Assembly: GCA_038236705.1 (NCBI GenBank)
Contig: JBBRZN010000022.1
Location: forward strand, 1-29,924
From: AC-32 sp038236705
Lineage (GTDB): Bacteria; Actinomycetota; Thermoleophilia; Gaiellales; Gaiellaceae
Reading direction: 5' to 3'
Length of the DNA stretch: 29,924 bases
Positions 6,808 through 13,500 of the stretch are shown here, in pieces (within the stretch, counting starts at the first letter, position 1; each line of letters begins with the position of its first letter). The translations under genes and the position numbers were made by a program. The notes below the pieces were generated by a model. The model did no database searches. It was not told where the DNA came from and was given only the letters and a program-made list of their open reading frames with translations.

Positions 6808-7194
6808 CCGCTTGGCCATGGCCTGGAGCAGCGGCCAGGCGATGCGAGGCTCGTTCTCGACGATCGGGCGGAAGTCCCAGAACGTGAGGCCGTAGCACTT
6901 CAGGTCGGACTCGGCCTTGATCGAGGCGGTGCGGTCGCCCTGGTCGATCATCGCGACGTCGCCGAAGTAGTCGCCCGGGCCGAGGCGGCCGCGCTCGTCA
7001 CCGTGAACGGTGACGGAAGCCTCGCCGCTCTCGATCACGAAGAAGCCTGCGCCGCCCTCGCCCTCGGTCGCGACCGGCTGGCCGGCCTCGAAGGTGCGCT
7101 CCTTGAACGACTCGCTCAGGCGCCCGAGCTCGCGCGGCTCCAGCCCCGCGAAGAGCGGAATTCGCTGAAGGAGCTCGACGGATGGTCCGGCCAC
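6781..7194 (-). CDS. Small single-domain cyclic-nucleotide-binding (cNMP) protein
   Basis: A 137-residue protein consisting almost wholly of one CRP-type cNMP-binding beta-barrel: VELLQRIPLFAGLEPRELG, then GGAGFFVIESGEASV and the phosphate-binding cassette DYFGDVAMIDQGDRTAS, ending in a helix KRLRQAEAEA. The cassette normally reads G-E-x-A-L...R-S/T-A; here Glu is Asp and Leu is Met, while the Arg is kept, so ligand binding may be weaker or changed. There is no DNA-binding domain. It is closely similar along its whole length to the protein at 11701-12108. It starts 10 bases after the stop of the MFS-cNMP gene, so the two form an operon. GTG 7194 is chosen because the longer frame would overlap that gene. 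Probably an adaptor-like sensor; partner unknown. Confidence 0.75.
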   Translation of the reverse strand: MAGPSVELLQRIPLFAGLEPRELGRLSESFKERTFEAGQPVATEGEGGAGFFVIESGEASVTVHGDERGRLGPGDYFGDVAMIDQGDRTASIKAESDLKCYGLTFWDFRPIVENEPRIAWPLLQAMAKRLRQAEAEA

Positions 7195-7204
7195 GCGCAG
7201 ATTC

Positions 7205-8851
7205 TTACACGGTCGAGATACCCAAGCGCGAGCCCACGACCGCTTCGGCCGCCTGGGCGCTGCCGGCATGGCCGGTGACGGCGCCCAGAAAGTCCTCGCG
7301 ATCCAGCGCGTAGAGCTCTGCGTCGGTCGCGGCCCGAACGGTGGCCGTGCGGGGCACGTCGCGAAGCAGGGCGATCTCGCCGAAGTAGGAGCCGGGCCCC
7401 TGGCGGCGCGGCGGGGCCGCGTCCAGCACAACTTCGACCTCACCGTCGGCGACGATGTAGAAGTGGTCGCCGTGCTCGCCCTGGCGGATGATCTCCTCGC
7501 CGGCGCGCACGTGTACCGACACGAGCCGGGACGCGAGCTGCTCGAGCACCGGCGGCGAGAGCGGAGCAAAGATCGGGATCGACCGGAGCAGCCCCAGCTC
7601 GCGGTCGTGCGAGGGCGCTGCGTCGAGCTCGGTGAGGCTCGCGTGCGTGAGCACCGAGATCCCGGGCAGGAGGGAGCCGACGATCACGAGCGCCCAGCGC
7701 ACGCCGACCGCGCCGATCAACACCGGAGCAAGGATCGCCCCGGCGGCGACGGTCCCGTAGAAGAGGCTGTGCAGGACGCCGAAGACCCGGGACAGCACCT
7801 CACTCGGCGTGTTCCGCTGGAGGAGCGTGAAGCCCGAGACGTCCTCGACGATGATCGCGAGCCCGATCAGGCCGAAGACCGCAAGCGCCACGCCGGTGTT
7901 GGGGAAGGCGCCGAGCAGCAGCAGAGGCCCACCGGTGCCCGCGACGGCGATCCCGAAAGTCGTTGCAAGGCGTCGGTGACCGACCAGCGTCAGCGAGACG
8001 AGCCCGCCGATGAGGCCGCCGACGCCGACTGCCGCATTCAGATAGCCCACCCCGGAGGAACCGAGCTTCAGCAGCTCGAGTGCCGACACGGCGACCAGGA
8101 CGCTGAAGGCCCCGTTCACCAGCGTTTGTGCCGAGAACAAGCCGACGACGAGCCGTAGCCGGCGGTCGCGTGCGATCGCCCGGAAACCGGCGGCCGCTTC
8201 GTCGCGGAGGTGCGTCCGCTCCCGCTGTAAGGGCGGCTCGGTCGTCCTGAGCAGGCCGGTCAGCTGGAGCGCCGACCAGACGAACGTGCCCGCCGTGACC
8301 GCGAACACGACCCAGACCGTGGAGACGGCGAGCAGCAAGCCGCCCAGCGCCGGCCCTACGCAGAAGCCGAGACTCTCGATCGTGCTCGAGCTGACGTTGG
8401 CGGCGGTCAGCTCCTCAGGCGTCCTGGCCAGGGACGGCAAGATCGCCGCCTGTGCCGGCTGGAAGGCGGTTGTCGTCACGGCCACCGCCGCGGCCAGAGC
8501 GTAGACGGCCTCGATCGGCGTATGCGTGAGCACGCAGACCGCCATTCCCGCCAGCCCCGCTGCGCGGAGCACGTCGGCTGCGAGCATCACCGGGACACGG
8601 GGATAGCGGTCGCCGAGAATGGCTGAGAACGGCGAGGCCACGGCTGCGGGAAGCCAGCGAATCAGCCCGACGAGCCCGACCGCGGAGGCCCCGCCGTGAC
8701 GGTACGCGTACACGACGAGGGCGATCGCGTAGGCCCAGCTGCCGATGATCGACCCCGCCCAGGCGAGCTGCAACCGGCGCAACGCAGGGTTTCGGTAGAC
8801 CTCGCGCATGGCGCGCGATGACTCGCGAAGGCGCTCCCGCAAACGGCTCAC
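7205..8851 (-). CDS. MFS transporter with a C-terminal cNMP-binding domain
   Basis: A 548-residue fusion. Residues about 1-405 form a 12-segment major facilitator (LGDRYPRVPVMLAADVLRAA matches the loop 2-3 region of MFS exporters of the enterobactin-exporter/MFS_3 type). Residues about 420-540 form a CRP-like cNMP domain: LLRSIPIFAPLSPPVLEQLA, HGDHFYIVADGEVEVV and the cassette SYFGEIALLRDVPRTATV, which keeps the canonical Glu and Arg that contact the cyclic nucleotide. The arrangement suggests that a cyclic nucleotide gates transport; the substrate is unknown. The N-terminus (ESSRAMREVYRNPALRRLQL) is a cytosolic helix. GTG 8851 has CATCCT 6 bases upstream. The gene leads a two-gene operon with the small cNMP protein and is divergent from the repeat protein. 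Confidence 0.85.
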   Translation of the reverse strand: MSRLRERLRESSRAMREVYRNPALRRLQLAWAGSIIGSWAYAIALVVYAYRHGGASAVGLVGLIRWLPAAVASPFSAILGDRYPRVPVMLAADVLRAAGLAGMAVCVLTHTPIEAVYALAAAVAVTTTAFQPAQAAILPSLARTPEELTAANVSSSTIESLGFCVGPALGGLLLAVSTVWVVFAVTAGTFVWSALQLTGLLRTTEPPLQRERTHLRDEAAAGFRAIARDRRLRLVVGLFSAQTLVNGAFSVLVAVSALELLKLGSSGVGYLNAAVGVGGLIGGLVSLTLVGHRRLATTFGIAVAGTGGPLLLLGAFPNTGVALAVFGLIGLAIIVEDVSGFTLLQRNTPSEVLSRVFGVLHSLFYGTVAAGAILAPVLIGAVGVRWALVIVGSLLPGISVLTHASLTELDAAPSHDRELGLLRSIPIFAPLSPPVLEQLASRLVSVHVRAGEEIIRQGEHGDHFYIVADGEVEVVLDAAPPRRQGPGSYFGEIALLRDVPRTATVRAATDAELYALDREDFLGAVTGHAGSAQAAEAVVGSRLGISTV

Positions 8852-8921
8852 GCGCGCAGGATGTCAGCCGCGATTGCGTTTTTGAAGCGGCGGCGGGAAG
8901 ATTTCCGTGGCAACCACCGTC

Positions 8922-8927
8922 TAGTGT
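8922..8927 (+). promoter_or_regulatory. -10 box (TAGTGT) of the repeat-protein gene
   Basis: TAGTGT is followed by a leader of about 30 bases that contains AAGGAGG (8947-8953), 8 bases before ATG 8962. Unlike most genes here it would have a leadered transcript with a strong ribosome site. Confidence 0.4.
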
Positions 8928-8961
8928 GCAAGTTCAGCAAGTCGACAAGGAGGCAGTTCAG

Positions 8962-9324
8962 ATGGAAGAGCGGCCAGAGGACACCAGGAACGACGAGAAC
9001 GAGAACGAGGACGAGGACGTCGAGGGCCACGCGCATCACGCACCGCAGGTCGGCGCCCCGCAGGTCGGCCAGAACGTCGGCAAGGACGACGAGGACGACG
9101 TCGAGGCGCACTCGAACTTCGGCGCTCCGCAGGTCGGCGCCCCGCAGGTCGGCCAGAACGTCGGCAAGGACGACGAGGACGATGTCGAGGCGCACTCGAA
9201 CTTCGGCGCTCCGCAGGTCGGCGCCCCGCAGGTCGGCCAGAACGTCGGCAAGGACGACGAGGACGACGTCGAGGCTCACTCGCACTTCGGAGCACCGCAG
9301 CACGGCAAGCCGCAACACGGCTAG
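8962..9324 (+). CDS. Acidic, histidine-containing protein of three 28-residue repeats
   Basis: A 120-residue protein of unknown function. An acidic head (residues 1-25, ending DEDVEGHAH) is followed by three nearly perfect 28-residue repeats (26-53, 54-81, 82-109), each built as GAPQVGAPQVGQNVGKDDED then DVEAHSNF, and a tail GAPQHGKPQHG. The DVEGH/DVEAH motif thus occurs four times. There is no Cys, Trp or hydrophobic core, no signal peptide and no membrane segment, so it is likely disordered; the Asp and His residues could bind metal. An excellent ribosome site (AAGGAGG, spacing 8) predicts high expression. A 13-bp hairpin follows the stop. The repeats are almost identical at DNA level, showing recent expansion. 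It could be a structural or metal-buffering protein or a multi-core peptide precursor, but no maturation enzyme is recognised beside it. Confidence 0.75.
   Translation: MEERPEDTRNDENENEDEDVEGHAHHAPQVGAPQVGQNVGKDDEDDVEAHSNFGAPQVGAPQVGQNVGKDDEDDVEAHSNFGAPQVGAPQVGQNVGKDDEDDVEAHSHFGAPQHGKPQHG
9037..9288 (+). repeat. Three 84-bp in-gene tandem repeats
   Basis: Units at 9037-9120, 9121-9204 and 9205-9288 keep the reading frame. Outside the first six bases, units 1 and 2 differ by one silent C/T change; unit 3 differs at a few positions, one changing Asn to His. Confidence 0.95.
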
Positions 9325-9346
9325 GACTTCGAGCTCAGTCCAGTCA

Positions 9347-9376
9347 CTAAGAGGGAGCCGAGAGGCTCCCTCTTAG
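9347..9376. terminator. Bidirectional terminator hairpin
   Basis: CTAAGAGGGAGCC - GAGA - GGCTCCCTCTTAG is a perfect 13-bp stem with a 4-base loop. It lies between the convergent repeat-protein gene and the GAF gene, whose TAA stop is inside the right arm. There is no U-run on either side. Confidence 0.75.
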
Positions 9377-10014
9377 CGTTCCTGTAAAAGCTGTTCGAGA
9401 GCCTTGAGGAGGCGCAGCGCGGCTTCCTTGCGCTCGGGCTCAGCGTCGGCGAGCAGGGACACGAACCGCGCGACCGCCTCAGCCTCGCCGCCCTCGGACT
9501 CGAGCACCGCCCGCGCCGCCCGCGTCTTCTGCAACAGGTCGAGCGCGATCGCGGCCTCGTTCGCGAAGAGGCCGAGCAGCTCCATCTCGGCGAGCGAGAA
9601 GGCGGCGTTCGCCGGCCGGTCGAGCACCTCGAGCACGCCGAGCGCCCGGTCCTCGTACAGGAGCGGGACGGCCATGATCCCCTTCGGCACGAAGCCCGTC
9701 GATTCGGCCGCCTCGCGCGCGAAGCGGGGATCGTTCTCGAGCTCTTCGACCACGAGCGGCTGGCGCGTGACGAGCACCCAGCCGGCGATACCGGTGCTCG
9801 AGGGGAAGCGCTGGCCGACGAGGTCTCCCGCGCCTTCGCCGGCGACGGCCTCGAAGACGAGCTCGTCGGAGGGCTCGTCGAAGAGGAAGACCGAGGAGGC
9901 GCGGGCGCCGAAGATCGCGCGGGCGACCTCCACGATCGACTGCAGCAGGGCGCGATACGAGTCCTCGGAACCCAGCGCGCCCGCCGCGACGGCAGCTCTC
10001 AGGTCGTCGCTCAT
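9373..10014 (-). CDS. GAF-domain protein
   Basis: A 213-residue soluble protein. Residues about 20-170 form a GAF domain: ASSVFLFDEPSDELVFEAVA, STGIAGWVLVTRQPLVVEEL, VPKGIMAVPLLYEDRALGVL and LEVLDR. GAF domains bind small ligands such as cyclic nucleotides, haem or oxidised groups; the ligand here cannot be read. The remaining 40 residues are a helical tail (PERKEAALRLLKALEQLLQE) with no kinase, cyclase or DNA-binding effector domain. The ATG at 10014 overlaps the stop of the protease gene (ATGA), making it the last gene of the cNMP-sigma-protease operon. It is probably a sensor or regulatory partner of a protein encoded in the same operon, by context only. Confidence 0.8.
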   Translation of the reverse strand: MSDDLRAAVAAGALGSEDSYRALLQSIVEVARAIFGARASSVFLFDEPSDELVFEAVAGEGAGDLVGQRFPSSTGIAGWVLVTRQPLVVEELENDPRFAREAAESTGFVPKGIMAVPLLYEDRALGVLEVLDRPANAAFSLAEMELLGLFANEAAIALDLLQKTRAARAVLESEGGEAEAVARFVSLLADAEPERKEAALRLLKALEQLLQER

Positions 10015-10859
10015 CGCCCTCCTCCCACGTTGTTGGCGGTCAGGTAGAGCACGTTCTTCAGCTGGAACGGAGTCAGCTCAGGGTGCTTCGCCATGATCAG
10101 CGCGCAGATGCCGCTCATGTGCGGGGTCGCGAAGCTGTTGCCGGTCGAGAGGATCTTGCCGCCGCCGAGCCAGGCGATCTCGACGCCCACCCCGCGCGCG
10201 AAGAACTCGACCGGCGGCGCCGGGTTGTAGAAGAACGTGTCCGGCTCCGGCTCCTCGTGGCTCCCGACCGAGATCACGGACGAAAAGCGCCAGGGGTAGC
10301 TCTCGACCGGCATGTTGTGCGCCGAGGCCACGAGCACGGTGTTCCGGAAGTACGCGCTGTCGGCGAGCTCGTGCAGCAGCCCGGCGAACTGCCGTTTCGT
10401 GGTCGAGAGGCTCATGTTGATCACGTCGAAACCCTGCTCGACCGCCCAGCGCAGGCCGCCGAGCAGGACGGGCCCGCTGCCTTTGAACCCCGCTCCGAGC
10501 ACACGCGCGCTGATCAGGGTGCACTCGGGCGCGAGTGCGCGGACGATTCCGGCGCAGGCCGTGCCGTGGCCGCAGAGGTCGCCCTCGGTGTCCTCGATGA
10601 GCTCGATCTCGTCCTCGTCCCCGAGGCGATTGAAGGCGACCGCCTGGTCGATCTTCCCCACGAGCGGGTGGCCGGACTCGACGCCGCTGTCGAGGATGCA
10701 GACGCGCACGCCCTTGCCGGTCGAGCCGCCCCAGGCCCACTCGCGCGTGACCCGCTCCGGCCATTTGTCCCCGATCGAGATCTGGTCGCCGGCGCCGGCC
10801 GCGAGGCTCCAGGCGGGGAGGCTCTCGGCGTGGTCGCGTGCGGGCTCTTCGTGTGGCAC
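10011..10859 (-). CDS. Cytoplasmic subtilisin-like (S8) serine protease
   Basis: A 282-residue peptidase with the full S8 triad: Asp57 in VRVCILDSGV, His98 in GHGTACAGI and Ser242 in GNSFATPHMSG. Asn182 (ASAHNMPV) is at the oxyanion-hole position. Its length matches a bare catalytic domain. There is no signal peptide, membrane anchor or recognisable inhibitor propeptide; the first 45 residues are hydrophilic and include DKWPERVTREWAWGGSTGKG, which leads into the first strand. It should therefore act inside the cell, like intracellular subtilisins, or in peptide maturation. It lies 21 bases after the 84-residue NHLP-like gene and overlaps the GAF gene by four bases. The unprotected, intracellular form implies tight control, perhaps by the operon's sigma factor and small protein (inference). 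Confidence 0.9.
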   Translation of the reverse strand: MPHEEPARDHAESLPAWSLAAGAGDQISIGDKWPERVTREWAWGGSTGKGVRVCILDSGVESGHPLVGKIDQAVAFNRLGDEDEIELIEDTEGDLCGHGTACAGIVRALAPECTLISARVLGAGFKGSGPVLLGGLRWAVEQGFDVINMSLSTTKRQFAGLLHELADSAYFRNTVLVASAHNMPVESYPWRFSSVISVGSHEEPEPDTFFYNPAPPVEFFARGVGVEIAWLGGGKILSTGNSFATPHMSGICALIMAKHPELTPFQLKNVLYLTANNVGGGR

Positions 10860-10880
10860 CCGCGGATCGTATTGCGCGAG

Positions 10881-11135
10881 CTACTGGTCTGCGAGGAGGC
10901 GGCGGACCTTGTCGACCACACGCGGCTCGGGCTCGATGCCCTCGGCCTGGAGCGCGGTCTCGAGGTCGGCGAGGAGCGCGGCGCGGAACTCGGCGTCTGC
11001 CTGGGCCCGCACGACGATCTGGTCGATCTCTGCCTTCGCTGCGGGCAACTCCTGTGCCGCCTGCACCCAGCCCATCGGGGCCGGGGGAAGCATCCCGATC
11101 AACCGTGCGAGTGTCTCTGGGTCGTAGTTGCTCAT
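10881..11135 (-). CDS. 84-residue protein with a nitrile-hydratase-leader-like (NHLP) motif
   Basis: A small soluble protein. The first part (SNYDPETLARLIGMLPPAPM, then GWVQAAQELPAAKAEID) is helical. Residues about 43-67, RAQADAEFRAALLADLETAL then QAEGI, match the shape of the nitrile hydratase alpha-subunit/NHLP leader motif (R-A-x-x-D-x-x-F-R-x-x-L-L-x-D-x-x-x-A-L-x-x-x-G-I). In the known families this segment either belongs to nitrile hydratase or acts as the recognition leader of modified peptides. Here it is followed by only EPEPRVVDKVRRLLADQ, without a Cys-rich core, so a classical precursor is doubtful. ATG 11135 shares a base with the sigma-factor stop (TGATG) and has AGGTGA upstream. 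Possible roles are anti-sigma-like regulator, protease inhibitor or substrate; none is proven. Confidence 0.65.
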   Translation of the reverse strand: MSNYDPETLARLIGMLPPAPMGWVQAAQELPAAKAEIDQIVVRAQADAEFRAALLADLETALQAEGIEPEPRVVDKVRRLLADQ

Positions 11136-11752
11136 CACGTCACCTGCTCACTGGACGGGAGTGGGGGGCTGTTTCTTCCCTCGAAGACCATCCGGAGTCT
11201 GTCGAGGCAGCGGGAGATGCGGCTGGCGATCGTCCCGGCGGGCAGGCTGAGGCTGTCGCCGATCGTCCGGTAGCTCTCGTCCTGGGCGAAGAAACGGTCG
11301 AGGATCTCGCGGCAGTTCTCGGGCAGCTCGGCGAGGGCCTCGTGCACGTCGAACGCCTCTTCCACCTCGGTGAGGACGTCGTCGGCGGGCACATGTGCGA
11401 GGTCCTCGACGTCGGTCTCGACTTCGCGTGACCCCGAGCGCAGGCGGTCGATGCAAAGGCGCCGCGTGAGCTGGGCGATCCAGGGGCGCACGGCGTCGTC
11501 GTCGCGGAGCGAGTCGAGCCGCTCGTAGACCCGCGCGAACACGTCCTGGAAGACGTCCTCCGCGTCGTGCGGCGGGAGCCGGAAGCCCTGGATGGTGATG
11601 GCGTAGACGTAGCGGGAGAAGCGCTCGACAAGCTCCCGCCAAGCCTCGTCGTCGCCTTCACGGCAGCGGGCGACGAGGGCGGCGTCGGTCAGCTCGGCGG
11701 TCAGCGTTGAGCGGCCCGCAGCCGCTTGGCCATCGTCTCGAGGAGCTTCCAC
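11135..11752 (-). CDS. RNA polymerase sigma factor, ECF-like sigma-70
   Basis: Sigma region 2 is clear (RCREGDDEAWRELVERFSRY, then DAEDVFQDVFARVYERLDSL and RPWIAQLTRRLCIDRLRS), as is region 4 (ALAELPENCREILDRFFAQD, SYRTIGDSLSLPAGTIASRI, SRCLDRLR), with an acidic linker rich in Val, Glu and Asp between. This is the domain order of ECF sigma factors that bind core polymerase and target alternative promoters. The start is uncertain: GTG 11752 lies inside the cNMP gene. CTG 11704, overlapping that gene's TGA as CTGA, fits the conserved region better but would be an unusual start; no ATG, GTG or TTG lies between. The stop overlaps the NHLP-like gene (TGATG). No classical anti-sigma gene follows, so regulation may rest on the coupled cNMP or NHLP-like protein. 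Confidence 0.85.
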   Translation of the reverse strand: MEAPRDDGQAAAGRSTLTAELTDAALVARCREGDDEAWRELVERFSRYVYAITIQGFRLPPHDAEDVFQDVFARVYERLDSLRDDDAVRPWIAQLTRRLCIDRLRSGSREVETDVEDLAHVPADDVLTEVEEAFDVHEALAELPENCREILDRFFAQDESYRTIGDSLSLPAGTIASRISRCLDRLRMVFEGRNSPPLPSSEQVT

Positions 11753-12108
11753 GCGATCGAGGCGTTCGACTCGACCAGCGGACGGAACTCCCACGAGGTG
11801 AGGCCATAGCAGTGCAGGTCGCTGTCGGCGATGACGGTCGCGCTCCTCGCGCCGTCGTCGATCAGGGCGATCTCGCCGAAGTAGTCGCCGGGGCCCAGCT
11901 TGCCGCGGTCGGCGTCCCGAACGGTCACGGTCGCCTCGCCGCTCTCGATCACGAAGAAGCCCGCGCCGCTCTTGCCTTCGCCCGCGACGGTGCTGCCTGA
12001 CTGGAACGTGCGCTCCTTGAACGAGCGCGCGAGCCGCTCGAGATCGCCGCGGTCGAAGTCCGCGAAGAGAGGGACGCGCTGAAGGAGCTCTACTGGTGCC
12101 TGTGCCAT
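11701..12108 (-). CDS. Small single-domain cNMP-binding protein heading the sigma/protease operon
   Basis: A 135-residue CRP-type cNMP domain with no output domain: VELLQRVPLFADFDRGDLER, GAGFFVIESGEATVTV and the cassette DYFGEIALIDDGARSATVIA. The cassette is canonical (Gly-Glu, then Arg-Ser-Ala), so cyclic nucleotide binding is plausible. It is similar over its full length to the protein at 6781-7194, including FKERTF and the CYGLT segment near the C-terminus, so one is a duplicate of the other. A TAAAAT box (12115-12120) lies 6 bases before ATG 12108 and overlaps the stop of xseB. Its stop overlaps or nearly overlaps the sigma-factor start. It may deliver a cyclic-nucleotide signal to the sigma factor; this is inference from coupling. 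Confidence 0.8.
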   Translation of the reverse strand: MAQAPVELLQRVPLFADFDRGDLERLARSFKERTFQSGSTVAGEGKSGAGFFVIESGEATVTVRDADRGKLGPGDYFGEIALIDDGARSATVIADSDLHCYGLTSWEFRPLVESNASIAWKLLETMAKRLRAAQR

Positions 12109-12114
12109 GGCCGT

Positions 12115-12120
12115 ATTTTA
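12115..12120 (-). promoter_or_regulatory. -10 box (TAAAAT), leaderless promoter of the cNMP-sigma-protease operon
   Basis: TAAAAT on the minus strand, 6 bases before ATG 12108. It overlaps the TAA stop of xseB at 12118-12120, so the operon has its own promoter inside the end of the upstream gene. Confidence 0.5.
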
Positions 12121-12324
12121 GGGCTTTGTAGCTTCGGCGCGACCCGCCAGCTCTTCGATCTTGCCTTCGGCGGTGTCCAGGCGCTCCCTGCAGAAGCGGT
12201 AGAGCTCCTCGCCGCGCTGCCAGAGCTTGAGCGCCTCGTCCAGCGGCGCCTCGCCGCTTTCGAGGCGCTGGACGATCTCCTCGAGCTCGCGCTGGGCCTG
12301 TTCGAAGGTGCGCTCGTCGCTCAT
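12118..12324 (-). CDS. xseB: Exodeoxyribonuclease VII small subunit
   Basis: A 68-residue helical protein: RTFEQAQRELEEIVQRLESG then EAPLDEALKLWQRGEELYRF, the XseB signature (F-E-x-A-L-x-E-L-E-x-I-V-x-x-L-E-x-G-x-x-x-L-E-E-x-L). With XseA it forms exonuclease VII, which degrades single-stranded DNA from both ends to short oligonucleotides. The length is normal for the family. ATG 12324 overlaps the xseA stop by four bases, the common arrangement of the pair. Confidence 0.95.
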   Translation of the reverse strand: MSDERTFEQAQRELEEIVQRLESGEAPLDEALKLWQRGEELYRFCRERLDTAEGKIEELAGRAEATKP

Positions 12325-13469
12325 TTCGTCTCCTCGACCCGGGCGCCGAAGCCGCCTTCCGCCAGCTCGACCTCGACGCGCTCGCCGGGCTGGACAGCCT
12401 GGCCGGAACGGAGGATCTGCTCGTTCGCGCGGACGATCGCGTAGCCGCGCTCGAGCGTGGACTGCGGCGAGAGGGCGCGCAGGCGTCCGGCTGTGTGCTC
12501 GAGCCTCGCGCGGCCCCGCTCGAGCAGGAGGCGCGGAGCGCGGCCGAGCCGCTCGTGGGCGCGTCCTAGGCGCTGGCGCTCGCGGTCGAGGCTACGCCGG
12601 GCCCCGCGCTCGAGGCCGGAGCGGGCGCGGCCGAGCCGCTCGAGCAGCTCGGCGAGGTCGGGCACGACCAGGCGGCCGGCGACGCTCGGGGTCGAGGCGC
12701 GCACGTCGGCGACCAGGTCGCAGAGCGGCGTGTCCTGCTCGTGGCCGACGGCGGTCACAACCGGCACCGGGCAGCCCGCGATCGCGCGGACGAGCCGCTC
12801 GTCGCTGAAGGGCAGCAGGTCTTCGAAGCTGCCGCCGCCCCGCGCCACGACGACCACGTCGACGCCTTCACGGCAGAGGGCGGCGAGGGCCTCGATCACT
12901 GCGCCGGCAGCGCGGGGCCCCTGCACGTAGGTCTCCGCGACGAGCACCGAGGCAGGAGGGAAGCGCGTCGTGATCACGGTCAGGACGTCGCGCTTGGCGG
13001 CGGCGTCGTTCCCGGTCACGAGGCCGATGCGGCGGGGCAGGAACGGGAGGGGGCGCTTGCGCTCGGCCGCGAAGAGCCCCTCGGCGCCGAGCTTGCGCTT
13101 CCGCCGCTCGAGCGCCGCGAGGTGGTCGCCCAGGCCGAAGCGCTCGAGCGAGAGAGCGCGCAACCGGAACTCGCCACGCGCCTCGTACAGCTCCGGCCGC
13201 CCGTAGGCGTGAACGCGGTCGCCGTCGGTGAGGTCGAGCTGGAGCGCGTCGAACTGGCCCCGCGGCATCGAGACGCCGAGGCACGAGCCGTCCTGCGGGT
13301 CCTTGAGCGTGAAGAAGACACTGGCCCAGCGCGCCTGGCGGCGCAGCTCCGTGACCTCGCCCTCGACCCAGACCGTCGGCAGCCGACCTAGCCAGGAGGC
13401 GACGCCCCGGTTGAACGCGCCCACGGAGTAGACGCGGCGGTCACCGTACTCGATCGCCTCGACCTTCAC
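12321..13469 (-). CDS. xseA: Exodeoxyribonuclease VII large subunit
   Basis: A 382-residue protein with the N-terminal OB-fold (YSVGAFNRGVASWLGRLPTV, WVEGEVTELRRQ, VFFTLKD) and the catalytic region hallmarks LPRRIGLVTGNDAAAKRDVL, VVVARGGGSFEDLLPFSDER and VVTAVGHEQDTPLCDLVADV followed by RASTPSVAG. The C-terminal part is a long Arg-rich coiled coil ending in LERGYAIVRANEQILRSGQA, the family's C-terminal motif. It is somewhat shorter than the roughly 400-450 residues common elsewhere, mainly in the coiled coil. GTG 13469 is supported by TATCCT 6 bases upstream. Coupled to xseB. Confidence 0.95.
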   Translation of the reverse strand: MKVEAIEYGDRRVYSVGAFNRGVASWLGRLPTVWVEGEVTELRRQARWASVFFTLKDPQDGSCLGVSMPRGQFDALQLDLTDGDRVHAYGRPELYEARGEFRLRALSLERFGLGDHLAALERRKRKLGAEGLFAAERKRPLPFLPRRIGLVTGNDAAAKRDVLTVITTRFPPASVLVAETYVQGPRAAGAVIEALAALCREGVDVVVVARGGGSFEDLLPFSDERLVRAIAGCPVPVVTAVGHEQDTPLCDLVADVRASTPSVAGRLVVPDLAELLERLGRARSGLERGARRSLDRERQRLGRAHERLGRAPRLLLERGRARLEHTAGRLRALSPQSTLERGYAIVRANEQILRSGQAVQPGERVEVELAEGGFGARVEETK

Positions 13470-13475
13470 CCCTTC

Positions 13476-13481
13476 AGGATA
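13476..13481 (-). promoter_or_regulatory. -10 box (TATCCT), leaderless promoter of xseAB
   Basis: TATCCT on the minus strand, 6 bases before GTG 13469. Confidence 0.45.
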
Positions 13482-13500
13482 CGGGGCGCTCAGCCGGTGT

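Noticed and set aside
9037..9288. Possible CRISPR or other non-coding array
   Set aside because: The units are contiguous without spacers, are multiples of three bases and keep a protein reading frame.
8962..9324. Classical modified-peptide precursor
   Set aside because: No Cys, few Ser or Thr, and no cyclase, radical-SAM or YcaO enzyme nearby. Kept only as one possibility among several.
10083..11273. 396-codon plus-strand frame
   Set aside because: It is antisense to the protease, small protein and sigma factor, which have full catalytic and domain motifs on the other strand.
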